A stretch of DNA of 64,000 bases from Pseudomonas sp. SCB32 (GCF_009189165.1 NZ_CP045118.1:2356001-2420000); one strand, 5' to 3'; positions 18,652 to 27,604 are shown, counted from the stretch's first letter. The notes: generated from the sequence alone by a model not told the origin. Made by a program: numbers and translations.

Positions 18652-18793
18652 GAACCTGTTTCCGATCTGCTGCGCGTCGGCCGTAGGGCGTTGGATAGCG
18701 CCCTCAGATGCTCATTTACAGATCGTAAACTCCGCTCTTCGGGCGCAATCCGCCAACTACGGCTCTAGCTCGCAGGATCGGTAAACAGGTTCT
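18651..18793. repeat. 143-bp MITE-like element with terminal inverted repeats
   Basis: The ends AGAACCTGTTT (18651-18661) and AAACAGGTTCT (18783-18793) are perfect 11-bp inverted repeats and extend to about 17 bp (CCGATC and GATCGG) with one indel. The interior has smaller inverted segments (for example ACAGATCGTAAACTCC) and no ORF. I see no target-site duplication. It lies between the convergent nudC and TauE-family genes and starts at the last base of the nudC stop. Confidence 0.65.
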
Positions 18794-18811
18794 GAGGTTT
18801 CAGGCGCCGCG

Positions 18812-19591
18812 TCAGGCCGCGTTGAACCAGTGTTGCCAGGCCAGGCGCACGGTCAATGCCAGCACCACCAGGATGAACACCGGGCGAATGAACTTGGCGC
18901 CGCCGCCAATTGCCGTGCGCGCGCCGAAGTAGGCGCCGATCATCAGGGCGCTGCCCATGCACAGGCCCATCACCCAGATCACCTGGCCGGAGGCGACGAA
19001 CACTGCCAGGGCGAGCACGTTGCTGACGAAGTTCATGCTGCGCGCCACGCCGCTGGCGCGTACCAGGTCCAGCGGGTACATCAGCAGGGTGCTGACGGTC
19101 CAGAAGGCGCCGGTACCGGGGCCGGCGACGCCGTCGTAGAAGCCCAGGCCTAGGCCTTGCGGCCACTGGCGGCCCTTGGCGATCTTCGGATCGGCGTCCA
19201 GCGGGGCCTCCGGGGTCTTGCCGAACAGCAGGTACAGGCCGCAGCCGAACACCACCACCGGCAACATGCGGTTCAGCCATTCTGCCGGCATCAGGTGCGC
19301 GGCCCAGGCGCCCAGCGCTGCGCCGATGGCGGTGCCGATAATCCCGTTTCGCCATTGGCGCGGATGGAACAGCTTGCGCCGGTAGAAGGTGTAGCTGGCG
19401 ACGGCGGCGCCGAAGGTCGAGCTCAGTTTGTTGGTGCCAAGCGCCAGGTGCGGCGGCACTCCGGCGGTGAGCAGGGCGGGGATGGTCAGCAGGCCGCCAC
19501 CGCCGGCGATGGCGTCGATGAAGCCGGCGAGGAAGGCGACGCCGGCGAGGATGACGAGGGTGGTGGGGTCAACAACGAGTTCGAAGGGCAT
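18812..19591 (-). CDS. TauE/SafE family inner-membrane permease (YfcA-like)
   Basis: A 259-residue membrane protein with about 8 helices and the two family repeats (FLAGFIDAIAGGGGLLTIPALL near the start and GLGFYDGVAGPGTGAF in the second half). Members move sulfur-containing or organic anions across the inner membrane; the substrate cannot be read from sequence. It faces nudC convergently and is divergent from the small membrane protein gene at 19750. Confidence 0.9.
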   Translation of the reverse strand: MPFELVVDPTTLVILAGVAFLAGFIDAIAGGGGLLTIPALLTAGVPPHLALGTNKLSSTFGAAVASYTFYRRKLFHPRQWRNGIIGTAIGAALGAWAAHLMPAEWLNRMLPVVVFGCGLYLLFGKTPEAPLDADPKIAKGRQWPQGLGLGFYDGVAGPGTGAFWTVSTLLMYPLDLVRASGVARSMNFVSNVLALAVFVASGQVIWVMGLCMGSALMIGAYFGARTAIGGGAKFIRPVFILVVLALTVRLAWQHWFNAA

Positions 19592-19749
19592 GGGGTCGGC
19601 CTTGATCGGGGGCCCGTCGTCCCGCTCCTTTGTAAGGAATGGGACGACAGGGAAACGTTAACGGGCCCGAAAGCTGCAACGGTCTGGCTGGCCGCGCAGG
19701 TACGCGGTGCGCATAATGCCGGCAATTCTACATGTAAGGAAATCATTCG

Positions 19750-20394
19750 ATGCAGTACGACGGTCTGGCCTGGGTCATTGCGTTCGTGGCCCTGCTGGCC
19801 CTGCTGGTGGCGGCCCGCATTCTTTTCGACCGGCACTGGTTTCTCGGCTGGCTGCGCGGCATGGCGGGTCTTGCGTTCATCGCGCTCGCCGCGCTGGTCG
19901 GGCTGGTGGCCTGGGACCTGCGCAGCTACGACCCGCTGCCGCAGGATCATCCACTGGCCACCCTCAGCTTCAAGCAACTGAGCCCGCAGCGGTTCGAGGT
20001 GACGTTGCTGGAAGGAGACCAGGAGCGTCGTGTGGAACTGGCTGGTGACCTCTGGCAGCTGGATGCGCGGGTGATGGAGTGGAAGGGCCTGGCGCGGCTG
20101 ATCGGCCTCGCGCCGGGGTATCGCCTGCAGGATCTCAGCGGTCGCTTCCTCGCCGTGGAACAACAGTCCATGGGGCGCAAGGTGCCGCTGGTGGGCGAGG
20201 TGGCGGGCATCGACCTGTGGCGCTGGCTGCGCGACGGCCAGCACGACCTGCTGACCTTCGTGCCCAGGGCCGGGCGGGTGAATTACCTGCCGATGGCCGA
20301 CCAGGCGGTGTTCGCCGTGCGTTACGGGCCGGGCGGGCTGACCGCCGAGCCGATGAATGCCGCGGCGATCCAGGCGTTGAAAACCTGGCAGTGA
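19750..20394 (+). CDS. Conserved two-helix membrane protein of unknown function
   Basis: A 214-residue protein with two N-terminal membrane helices (about 7-25 and 35-55), then a roughly 150-residue domain facing the periplasm or cytosol. That domain has beta-rich stretches such as RFEVTLLEGDQERRVELAGDLWQLDAR. I do not recognise the family; homologues are, from memory, conserved at this place in Pseudomonas and sometimes labelled cation/multidrug efflux protein without evidence. AAGGA lies 10 nt before the ATG. It ends at a REP pair and a bidirectional terminator shared with the SDR gene. Confidence 0.8.
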   Translation: MQYDGLAWVIAFVALLALLVAARILFDRHWFLGWLRGMAGLAFIALAALVGLVAWDLRSYDPLPQDHPLATLSFKQLSPQRFEVTLLEGDQERRVELAGDLWQLDARVMEWKGLARLIGLAPGYRLQDLSGRFLAVEQQSMGRKVPLVGEVAGIDLWRWLRDGQHDLLTFVPRAGRVNYLPMADQAVFAVRYGPGGLTAEPMNAAAIQALKTWQ

Positions 20395-20406
20395 TCCGCC
20401 TGCTTG

Positions 20407-20474
20407 CGTAGGAGCGGACTCTGTCCGCGATTGGCATCCGCCGTGAAGAAATCGCGGATGAATCCGCTCCTTCG
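20407..20474. repeat. REP palindrome, TAGGAGCGGACTC family
   Basis: CGTAGGAGCGGACTCTGTCC (from 20407) and ATCGCGGATGAATCCGCTCC (from 20451) form an imperfect long hairpin. It is the same family as 8299-8394. Confidence 0.8.
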
Positions 20475-20496
20475 AAAAGCCCACGTTCCGCCCATG

Positions 20497-20524
20497 AAAA
20501 AGGGAGCCAACCGGCTCCCTTTTT
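20497..20524. terminator. Bidirectional Rho-independent terminator
   Basis: AAAAAGGGAGCC (20497-20508) pairs with GGCTCCCTTTTT (20513-20524). A-run on one side and T-run on the other serve both convergent genes. Confidence 0.93.
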
Positions 20525-20541
20525 CGTTTGCGCGATAACCC

Positions 20542-21309
20542 TCAGGCGAGGAAACCACCGTCCACGTTCAGCGTCACGCCGGTGGTGTAGCTGGAGGCAT
20601 CGCTGGCGAGGTACAGCACGGCACCGGCCATTTCGCTCGGGTCGGCCACGCGCTTGAGCGGGATGCGCTGCAGGGCGATGTTGCGGATGGCGTCATTGCT
20701 GACTAGCGCCGAGGCGAACTTGGTGTCGGTCAGGCCCGGCAGCAGGGCGTTGCAGCGGATGCCGAACTGCGCGCATTCCTTGGCGAAGACCTTGGTCATG
20801 CTGATCACCGCGGCCTTGGTCACCGAGTAGATGCCCTGGAACTCGCCCGGGGTGACGCCGTTGACCGAAGCGACGTTGATGATGCTGCCGCCACCGTTGG
20901 CCTTCATCAGCTTGCCGCCTTCGATGGACATGAAATAGTAGCCACGGATGTTCACGTCGACGGTTTTCTGGAAGGCCGACAGGTCGGTGTCCAGCACGTT
21001 GCAGAACTGCGGGTTGGTGGCGGCGTTGTTGACCAGGATGTCGAGGCGGCCGAACTGCTCGCGGATATGCGCGAAGACGCTCTGGATCTGTTCCATCTCG
21101 CCGATGTGGCAGGCAATCGCAGTGGCCTTGCCACCGGCGGCGACGATCTCGTCGGCTACGGCCTGACAACCGTCGATCTTGCGGCTGGAGACGATTACGT
21201 GCGCACCCTGCTGGGCCAGCAGCTTGGCGATGGCTTCGCCGATGCCACGGCTGGCGCCGGAAACGAAGGCGATCTTGCCGTCGAGGTCGAACAGTTGGGT
21301 CTTGGACAT
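20542..21309 (-). CDS. Short-chain dehydrogenase/reductase
   Basis: A classical SDR of 255 residues. The cofactor loop SGASRGIG is at 17-24, NNAATN matches the NNAG structural motif, and the catalytic Ser148, Tyr161 and Lys165 (YSVTK) are all present. The cofactor is NAD(P)H and the substrate unknown. AAGGAG precedes the ATG. It lies 27 nt after the ACAD10-like phosphotransferase gene on the same strand, a pair also found in PAO1 (PA1827 region, from memory). Such pairs commonly act on hydroxyacyl-CoA or related lipids; this is inference. Confidence 0.92.
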   Translation of the reverse strand: MSKTQLFDLDGKIAFVSGASRGIGEAIAKLLAQQGAHVIVSSRKIDGCQAVADEIVAAGGKATAIACHIGEMEQIQSVFAHIREQFGRLDILVNNAATNPQFCNVLDTDLSAFQKTVDVNIRGYYFMSIEGGKLMKANGGGSIINVASVNGVTPGEFQGIYSVTKAAVISMTKVFAKECAQFGIRCNALLPGLTDTKFASALVSNDAIRNIALQRIPLKRVADPSEMAGAVLYLASDASSYTTGVTLNVDGGFLA

Positions 21310-21336
21310 GGTTGGCTCCTTGTTATTGGGTGCGCC

Positions 21337-22404
21337 TTACAGGCGGGACTTGCCGATGACCTGCAGGCTTACCTGCTCCAGCAGCTTGTTGGCGTGGATG
21401 AAGGTGGCGAAGCGCTTGTCCTGGGTCTGGCCGTGGAAGAAGCGGTAATAGATCTGCTGCATGATGCCGGCCAGGCGGAACAGGCCGTAGGTGTAGTAGT
21501 AATCGAGGTTGTCGATCTGGATGCCGGCGCGCTCGGCGTAGTAGTCGGCGAACTGCTGGCGGGTCAGCATGCCCGGCTCATGGCTCGGCTGGCGCCGCAG
21601 CATCTGCAGCGGCTGCGGATCATCCGCCTGGATCCAGTAGGCGAGGGTGTTGCCCAGGTCCATCAGCGGGTCGCCGAGGGTGGTCATTTCCCAGTCCAGC
21701 ACGCCGATGATCTGCATCGGGTTGTTCGGGTCGAGGATGACGTTGTCGAAGCGGTAGTCGTTATGCACGATCCCCGGCTTGTGGTGGTCGGCCGGCATCT
21801 TCTCGCGCAGCCACACCTTCACCTGTTCCCAGGCCGGCGCGTCTGGGGTCAGGGACTTCTCGTAGCGATCGATCCAGCCGCCGATCTGGCGCTGCACGTA
21901 GCCCTCGGGCTTGCCCAGGTCGCCCAGGCCGCAGGCGTTGTAGTCGACATTGTGCAGGTCGACGAACTTGTCGATGAAGCTCTTGCACAGCGCAGTGGTC
22001 TGCTCCGGGCTGAAATTCAGCTCCTTGGGCAGGTCGCTGCGCAGGATGATGCCGTTGACCCGCTCCATGACGTAGAACTCGGCGCCGATCACCTGCTCGT
22101 CGGTGCAGTACAGGTACGCCTTCGGGCAGTAGGGGAAGCCGTCCTTGAGCTGGTTGAGAATGCGGTACTCGCGGCCCATGTCGTGGGCCGACTTGGCTTT
22201 CTTGCCGAAGGGCGGACGACGCAGGACCAGCTCCTGGTTGTCGTACTGGATCAGGTAGGTCAGGTTCGACGCGCCACCAGGGAACTGGCTGACACGCGGC
22301 TGGCCCTGCAGGCCGGGAATGTGATCCCGGAGGTAGCCGTCGATCACGGCGGCATCGAGTTCTTCGCCTTCGCGGGAGCGGATGGTCTGGTCAGTCAACG
22401 ACAT
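21337..22404 (-). CDS. Aminoglycoside-phosphotransferase-fold kinase, ACAD10/11 type
   Basis: A 355-residue protein of the APH/choline-kinase fold. The ATP loop is FPGGASNLTYLI, the catalytic loop IVHNDYRFDNVILD (HxDxxxxN) and the metal motif IGVLDWEMTTLGDPLMDLG (DWE). The closest known architecture is the kinase part of human ACAD10/ACAD11, which phosphorylates 4-hydroxyacyl-CoAs so they can enter beta-oxidation. Location beside an SDR, an SCP2 protein and acyl-CoA genes fits such a role. The frame is open to 22479, but MSLTDQT at 22404 with AAGAAGGGA upstream is the better start. Confidence 0.88.
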   Translation of the reverse strand: MSLTDQTIRSREGEELDAAVIDGYLRDHIPGLQGQPRVSQFPGGASNLTYLIQYDNQELVLRRPPFGKKAKSAHDMGREYRILNQLKDGFPYCPKAYLYCTDEQVIGAEFYVMERVNGIILRSDLPKELNFSPEQTTALCKSFIDKFVDLHNVDYNACGLGDLGKPEGYVQRQIGGWIDRYEKSLTPDAPAWEQVKVWLREKMPADHHKPGIVHNDYRFDNVILDPNNPMQIIGVLDWEMTTLGDPLMDLGNTLAYWIQADDPQPLQMLRRQPSHEPGMLTRQQFADYYAERAGIQIDNLDYYYTYGLFRLAGIMQQIYYRFFHGQTQDKRFATFIHANKLLEQVSLQVIGKSRL

Positions 22405-22640
22405 GCTGGTCCCTTCTTCTACTGGTCTTCCCCGTGGGGCCGGAGGCACCGTACGAGGTGGCGCGCAGGCCGGCGGCATGCTCTGGCTGGATCAGACAGA
22501 AGAATGATGGCGCCGGGTGATCATTGGCTAATCTAATGTCGGGTCCTGCCCGTCACAAGCATTCGAAGCCGTTATTGGCGTCCGTGTTGCACCCCGATCA
22601 GGCTGCCTGATTCGGCGGTTGCGCCAGGGCGCGGGCATAA

Positions 22641-22669
22641 AAAAACCGGAGCCATGGACTCCGGTTTTT
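22641..22669. terminator. Rho-independent terminator after the SCP2 gene
   Basis: AAAAACCGGAG (22641-22651) and CTCCGGTTTTT (22659-22669) form an 11-bp stem with a 7-nt loop. It ends the 23778-22697 minus-strand unit. Confidence 0.9.
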
Positions 22670-22696
22670 CGTGCGGCTTGGGCAGGTTGCCTCGGA

Positions 22697-23008
22697 TCAG
22701 ACCGGGAACAGTTCGCCCAGCTTCATCGCCAGCATCATGTCGCCTTCGGCGCGCAGCTTGCCAGCCATGAAGGCCTGCATGCCGTCGGTTTCGCCGCTGG
22801 TGATGCCCTTGAGGGTTTCGCTGTCCATGATCAGGGTGACGTTGGGGTTCTCGGCATCGCCCTGTACCACTTCGCAGGTACCGTCCTTGACCACCAGATA
22901 GTGGTTGTCACCGTCTTCGATGTTGAACTGGAACACCAGGTCGAGGCCTGCGGCCGCGCTGGCGTTGAACTTGCTCTTCATGGTGGAAACGATGTCAGCA
23001 ACGCTCAT
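22697..23008 (-). CDS. SCP2 sterol/lipid-carrier domain protein
   Basis: A 103-residue stand-alone SCP-2 domain (from VADIVSTMKSKFNAS through VTLIMDSETLKGITSGE to FMAGKLRAEGDMMLAMKL). SCP2 folds bind fatty acyl chains or acyl-CoA in a hydrophobic tunnel. A ribosome-binding site AAGGAA precedes the ATG. It follows the histidine phosphatase gene by 59 nt, probably in one operon, and ends at a strong terminator. Confidence 0.93.
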   Translation of the reverse strand: MSVADIVSTMKSKFNASAAAGLDLVFQFNIEDGDNHYLVVKDGTCEVVQGDAENPNVTLIMDSETLKGITSGETDGMQAFMAGKLRAEGDMMLAMKLGELFPV

Positions 23009-23067
23009 GGTTCTATTCCTTTTCTAGGTTTTCTCGCGCGACGGTCGAGGTCGCAATGGGCCGGTAC

Positions 23068-23778
23068 TCAGCGATAGGTGATGAGTTCCGGCGCCTTCAA
23101 CAATTCCAGATGCACGTGACTGTTGAAGGAAGCCAGGGCCACTTCGCTGCCGCGGAACTTCAGGCGGTTGAGCGAAGTGTTGACAATCTGCCAGTTGAGT
23201 TCGAAGGCGTTCAGCGGCGGAATGCCGGTCACCAGTTGCAGCATCGCGGTGATGGTGCCGCCGGAGGTGAACACACCAATGCTGTCCTTGCCGCTCGCTG
23301 ACTCCAGCAGGCGCTTGAGGCCGCCGTGCACGGTATCGAGGAATTCGGCCCAGCTGACCAGACCGTCCTTGTCGTGCTCGCCGGAGACCCAACGGGCAAT
23401 TACGGTGGAAAACAGACGCTGGAACTCGGCGCGGTGGTCGGCGGCGTTGCGCATGATGTGCAGCGCCTGCGGCTCCAGTTCGAGGATATCCGGCAGGTGC
23501 GCGCGGATCACCGCGTCGGCTTCGAATTCGTTGAAAGCGGGGTCTATTTCCAGCGCAGGGATAGCGATCCCGGCGTCGCTCAGGCGGCCCATCACCGCTT
23601 CGGCGGTATGCCGCTGGCGACGCAGGTCGCCACTGACGCAGCGGTCGAAGCGCAGACCCAGGTTCGCCAGGTGCTCGCCGAGGACTTCCGCCTGGCGCAC
23701 GCCAATGGGCGAGAGCACGTCGTAGTCGTCGGAGCCGAATGAAGCCTGGCCATGTCGAATCAGGTAGATGCTTCCCAC
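23068..23778 (-). CDS. Histidine phosphatase superfamily (phosphoglycerate mutase-like) protein
   Basis: A 236-residue branch-1 histidine phosphatase. YLIRHGQASFG holds the nucleophilic His of the RHG motif, GDLRRQRHTAE the second Arg, and IGVFTSGGTITAMLQ corresponds to the region of the second catalytic His, here shifted to a TSGG form. I place the start at the GTG at 23778 because the family begins just before the RHG motif; the frame extends 31 codons upstream without family similarity. The substrate is unknown. It is probably co-transcribed with the SCP2 gene. Confidence 0.85.
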   Translation of the reverse strand: MGSIYLIRHGQASFGSDDYDVLSPIGVRQAEVLGEHLANLGLRFDRCVSGDLRRQRHTAEAVMGRLSDAGIAIPALEIDPAFNEFEADAVIRAHLPDILELEPQALHIMRNAADHRAEFQRLFSTVIARWVSGEHDKDGLVSWAEFLDTVHGGLKRLLESASGKDSIGVFTSGGTITAMLQLVTGIPPLNAFELNWQIVNTSLNRLKFRGSEVALASFNSHVHLELLKAPELITYR

Positions 23779-23989
23779 GCGCAGTATCTCGGCAGGGCTG
23801 AAAGTTTCGGCGAGGTTATGAGGATCACCTGGGGCTGTCAACGAAAAAACATACGCTTGTTTGAATGCCATTCGCTGGACTGATGCAGCGGTTTGCCAGC
23901 GCTGGTGGCGGGCCTGCGGCGTGGGTATGCTTGCGGGATTCGCTGCGCTCGCCTGGCGGGTGCGAACAGAATTGTAAAAGGGGATGTGA

Positions 23990-25021
23990 GTGGAGTTTCT
24001 AGCGGATTACGCGGGTTTCCTGGCCAAGACCATCACCGTGGTGGTGGCCATCGTCATCGTTCTGGTGGTGATCGCCGCGCTGCGCGGCCGCGGTCGCCGG
24101 GGTGGCGGCGGGCACCTGGAGGTGCACAAGCTCAACGACTTCTACAAGGAGCTGCGCGAGCGCCTGCAGCACAGCGTGCTGGAGAAAGCCAAGCTGAAGG
24201 CCCTGCGCAAGTCCGAGGCGAAGTCGGCCAAGGATGCGAAAAAGAAGAAGGGCGGCGAGCAGAAGAACCGCGTCTACGTGCTGGACTTCGACGGCGACAT
24301 CAAGGCCTCGGCCACCGAGCAGCTGCGCCATGAAGTGACGGCGTTGCTGACCCTGGCCACCCCGCGTGACGAAGTGGTGCTGCGCCTGGAGAGCGGCGGC
24401 GGCATGGTCCACGGTTACGGCCTGGCAGCTTCCCAGCTGGCGCGCATCCGCCAGGCCGGCGTACCGCTGACCGTCTGCGTCGACAAGGTGGCGGCCAGCG
24501 GCGGCTACATGATGGCCTGCATCGGCGAGCGCATCCTTTCCGCACCCTTCGCCATCCTCGGCTCCATCGGCGTGGTGGCGCAGCTGCCCAACGTGCACCG
24601 CCTGCTGAAGAAGCACGACGTCGATTTCGAAGTGCTCACCGCCGGTGAGTACAAGCGCACCCTGACCGTGTTCGGCGAGAACACCGAGAAGGGCCGGGAG
24701 AAGTTCCAGGAAGACCTGGAAACCACCCACGAACTGTTCAAGCGCTTCGTCGTCCACTACCGCCCGCAACTGGCCATCGACGAGATCGCCACTGGCGAGG
24801 TCTGGCTGGGTCAGGCGGCGCTGGGCAAGAAGCTGGTGGACGAGCTCAAGACCAGCGACGAATACCTGGCCGAACGCGCCCGCGAGGCGGATGTCTACCA
24901 GCTCAGCTATGTGCAGAAGAAATCCATCCAGGAGCGCTTCGGCGTCGGCATCAGCGGCGTGATCGACCGCGTGCTGGTGACCTGGTGGGAGCGCCTGGGG
25001 CGCAGCCGTTTCTGGCAATGA
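23990..25021 (+). CDS. sohB: SohB, inner-membrane serine peptidase (S49 family)
   Basis: A 343-residue protease closely similar to E. coli SohB along its length, including MVHGYGLAASQLARIR and LTVCVDKVAASGGYMMAC. One N-terminal membrane helix (about 11-31) is followed by a Lys-rich coiled segment and the S49 peptidase domain. The Ser-Lys dyad is Ser170 (AASGGY) and Lys222 (GEYKRT). The start is GTG with AAGGGG about 7 nt upstream; the ATG just before it (23984) is followed by a stop. It is thought to degrade membrane or exported proteins. Confidence 0.95.
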   Translation: MEFLADYAGFLAKTITVVVAIVIVLVVIAALRGRGRRGGGGHLEVHKLNDFYKELRERLQHSVLEKAKLKALRKSEAKSAKDAKKKKGGEQKNRVYVLDFDGDIKASATEQLRHEVTALLTLATPRDEVVLRLESGGGMVHGYGLAASQLARIRQAGVPLTVCVDKVAASGGYMMACIGERILSAPFAILGSIGVVAQLPNVHRLLKKHDVDFEVLTAGEYKRTLTVFGENTEKGREKFQEDLETTHELFKRFVVHYRPQLAIDEIATGEVWLGQAALGKKLVDELKTSDEYLAERAREADVYQLSYVQKKSIQERFGVGISGVIDRVLVTWWERLGRSRFWQ

Positions 25022-25073
25022 ATCCAGCGGGCGCGGGAGTGCGCCCGTCAAGCTATCGAACGAGGAGGGCGAG

Positions 25074-26066
25074 ATGAGTGCATTCAAGGCGTTGTGGGTC
25101 ACCGAGTCGGCGCACGGCGTGTACGACCTGCAAGTGACCGAGCGGCAGGTTTCCGATCTGCCGGCAGGTGAAGTGCTGGTGCGGGTGAAGTATTCCTCGC
25201 TGAACTACAAGGATGCGCTGTCCGCCAGCGGCAACCGGGGCGTCACCCGCAAGTACCCGCACACGCCCGGCATCGATGCCGCCGGTGTGGTGGAAGAGTC
25301 TTCGGCGGGCGAGTTCGCGGTTGGCGACGAGGTGATCGTCACCGGCTACGACCTGGGCATGAACACCCCAGGCGGCTTCGGCCAGTACATCCGCGTCCCG
25401 GCGGCCTGGCTGATCAAGCGTCCGCAGGGTCTGTCGCTGCGCGAAGCGATGATCCTCGGCACCGCCGGCCTGACCGCTGCACTGTGCGTCGACAAGCTCG
25501 AGAACGCTGGCGTGACTCCGTCCTCGGGTCCCGTCCTGGTCACCGGCGCGACCGGCGGCGTGGGCAGCATCGCGGTGATGCTGCTGGCTCAACTGGGCTA
25601 CACCGTGGCCGCCGCCACCGGCAAGCTGGAGCAGGCCGAGCTGCTGAATCGTCTCGGCGCGCGGCAGATACTCGACCGCGCTACCGTCTCCGACGGCGTC
25701 GATAAGCCGCTGCTGCGTGAGCAGTGGGCCGGTGCGGTGGACACCGTGGGCGGCGACATCCTGTTCAACGTGGTCAAGTCGCTGCAGTACGGCGGCAGCG
25801 TCGCCTGCTGTGGCCTGACAGCAGGCGCCGCCTTCAAGGCCACCGTGCTGCCCTTCATCCTGCGTGGCGTGAACCTGCTGGGCGTGGACTCGGTGGAGCT
25901 GCCGCTGGTGGTCAAGGCTTCCATGTGGGACAAGCTGTCCCTGCAGTGGAAGCTCGACAACCTCGAAGCGGCGGTGCGCGAGATCAAGCTCGACGATCTG
26001 CCTGCCGCCATCCACCAGATTCTGGCCGGCAAGCTTGTAGGGCGGGTGCTGGTGAATCTGGACTGA
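25074..26066 (+). CDS. yhdH: MDR-family NADPH oxidoreductase, YhdH/AcuI type
   Basis: A 330-residue zinc-free medium-chain reductase. The region SSLNYKDALSASGNRGVTRKYPHTPGIDAAG is diagnostic of the YhdH/YhfP/AcuI group, and the NADP-binding Rossmann loop VTGATGGVGSIAV is intact. Family members reduce acrylyl-CoA or related enoyl compounds. It follows sohB by 52 nt on the same strand. A short terminator hairpin follows. Confidence 0.93.
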   Translation: MSAFKALWVTESAHGVYDLQVTERQVSDLPAGEVLVRVKYSSLNYKDALSASGNRGVTRKYPHTPGIDAAGVVEESSAGEFAVGDEVIVTGYDLGMNTPGGFGQYIRVPAAWLIKRPQGLSLREAMILGTAGLTAALCVDKLENAGVTPSSGPVLVTGATGGVGSIAVMLLAQLGYTVAAATGKLEQAELLNRLGARQILDRATVSDGVDKPLLREQWAGAVDTVGGDILFNVVKSLQYGGSVACCGLTAGAAFKATVLPFILRGVNLLGVDSVELPLVVKASMWDKLSLQWKLDNLEAAVREIKLDDLPAAIHQILAGKLVGRVLVNLD

Positions 26067-26075
26067 TGAAACTCG

Positions 26076-26098
26076 AAGGGGCCCGCGATGGGCTCCTT
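26076..26098 (+). terminator. Terminator after yhdH
   Basis: AAGGGGCCC (26076-26084) pairs with GGGCTCCTT (26090-26098) with one G-T pair and is followed by TTGTCCTT. It overlaps the leader of the next gene. Confidence 0.7.
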
Positions 26099-26126
26099 TG
26101 TCCTTCTGAGGCAAGGAGGCCTTGGA

Positions 26127-26735
26127 ATGGGATGGAGGTCAGTATTTCTCGGTAACGAGAGCCCTTCGAGGGCGCGTCTGATTGTGATGTTGTCCACTTA
26201 TGCCGTGCTGGGTCTGCTCGGACACGGATTAATTACCGATTTCATTCCCACGGCTGACTGGCTCTCGGATGGAGTGATCCCTTCAGTATTGGTCGCAGGG
26301 ATTCTGTCGCTCGCTTTCTACTGGACGCTCTTGACTGATCGTGGGTATTTCGCCCTTGAGACGCCTCGATTGGTGAGGTGGTTGGCAGTAGTGTTGGCGC
26401 CTGTACTGCTGTTCATGTGCTGTCTCATCGTGCTGGTCTATGCGGGAGGCGACCTGCAGGCGCGCTTTTGGGGACGGCCTCAGTCCGCGACTGTCACGCT
26501 GGAAAAGCAGCACACCAACAGTCGTCGTACTTGTCACTACCGATTGGTGGGTGAGGATCTGAAGCGATCCCTGTTCAAGCACGCCTGTGTCCAACAGGAA
26601 CGCTATGGGACATTGCCAGCGCGTGCCGCCTACGTTCTGGTAGGTAGGTCATCTTCTCTCGGTCTTCATATCGACGAGATCATGACGTCCAGCGGAGAGC
26701 GGATACTTTCACCGCTGGAAGCCTTGCTTCGCTGA
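26127..26735 (+). CDS. Unrecognised inner-membrane protein with C-terminal soluble domain
   Basis: A 202-residue protein with three predicted membrane helices in the first 110 residues (for example IVMLSTYAVLGLLGHGLI, VIPSVLVAGILSLAFYW and WLAVVLAPVLLFMCCLIVLV). A roughly 90-residue soluble tail follows, with two conserved-looking Cys (RTCHYRL and KHACVQQ). I do not recognise it. The ATG at 26127 has AAGGAGG 7 nt upstream, better than the frame's first start at 26088. Base composition is lower in G+C than its neighbours and codon use is less biased, so it may be a later acquisition. Confidence 0.75.
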   Translation: MGWRSVFLGNESPSRARLIVMLSTYAVLGLLGHGLITDFIPTADWLSDGVIPSVLVAGILSLAFYWTLLTDRGYFALETPRLVRWLAVVLAPVLLFMCCLIVLVYAGGDLQARFWGRPQSATVTLEKQHTNSRRTCHYRLVGEDLKRSLFKHACVQQERYGTLPARAAYVLVGRSSSLGLHIDEIMTSSGERILSPLEALLR

Positions 26736-26749
26736 CTGGAACTACTGCT

Positions 26750-27604
26750 TCAACCCAGGTCCGGCAGCAGGTAATCCGCCCACAGCGAATCGGCGAACTG
26801 GTGGCGGAAGAAGCCGAAGTGGCCGATGCGCTTCACGCCGATGTCTTCTGGCGCAATTCGCTTCAGCGTCTTCGGCGAGCCGTGATAGAAGCCGTGCAGC
26901 GACTCGGTATTGCGTCCGGACATCATTTCGTCGTCGGTGAAGGAGATGGAGGTGATGGGTGTGCGCACCGATGAATACGCCTCGCGCACCGCGCCACCTT
27001 CGGCGCCCACCGCGTATTCCGGGTTCAGGCACCAGCGCCGCCATTGCTCGATCACCCCGCGCGGCAAATCCCCGACCACACCCAGGCGTTTGCCTGGGAA
27101 ATAGCCCAGCAGTGGCGTGACAGTTGGTGCCAGGAAATACCAGAGCAGCCAGGCCTTGTGCCGCAATCCCTTGGTGTTTTCGCGCCAGTAGCCGCTGCCG
27201 GTGGCGATGGTGAAGGCGCGGTGGATGCGCTCGGTGCCGCGTACGAAGGGCAGAATCTGCCCGCCGAGGCTGTGGCCGATCCAGTACACCGGCAGGCCGC
27301 CTGCGGCTTCCACCACGGCGTCGAGCATGGCGCTGCAGTCGTGGTTGCCCCAGGCCAGGACATCCACGTCCAGGTCGCGCAGGTGGCCGCTGCGGGACTG
27401 GCCCATGCCGACGTAATCGAAGGTCACGGTGAGATAGCCACGCTCGGCCAGCCAGTTGGCGAAGGCGGTGTAGAAGCGCTGCTCGACGCCCATGGCGGGG
27501 ACGATCAGCACGGCGCCACGGGCTTTGCCAGGCGGGTAGTACCAGTGGCTGGAAAGGCTGTGGCCGTTGCCGTTGGCCAGGGGACGCGGAAGCGGGGTGA
27601 TCAT
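26750..27604 (-). CDS. Alpha/beta hydrolase
   Basis: A 284-residue alpha/beta-hydrolase-fold protein. The nucleophile elbow is GHSLGG (IGHSLGGQILPF). An acid residue is likely in SFTDDEMMS and the catalytic His in GHFGFFRHQF near the C-terminus. GAVLIVPAMGVEQRFY is the oxyanion-hole strand. It belongs to the COG4757-type predicted hydrolases; substrate unknown. It lies 46 nt after the hotdog-fold gene on the same strand, suggesting an operon. Confidence 0.87.
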   Translation of the reverse strand: MITPLPRPLANGNGHSLSSHWYYPPGKARGAVLIVPAMGVEQRFYTAFANWLAERGYLTVTFDYVGMGQSRSGHLRDLDVDVLAWGNHDCSAMLDAVVEAAGGLPVYWIGHSLGGQILPFVRGTERIHRAFTIATGSGYWRENTKGLRHKAWLLWYFLAPTVTPLLGYFPGKRLGVVGDLPRGVIEQWRRWCLNPEYAVGAEGGAVREAYSSVRTPITSISFTDDEMMSGRNTESLHGFYHGSPKTLKRIAPEDIGVKRIGHFGFFRHQFADSLWADYLLPDLG

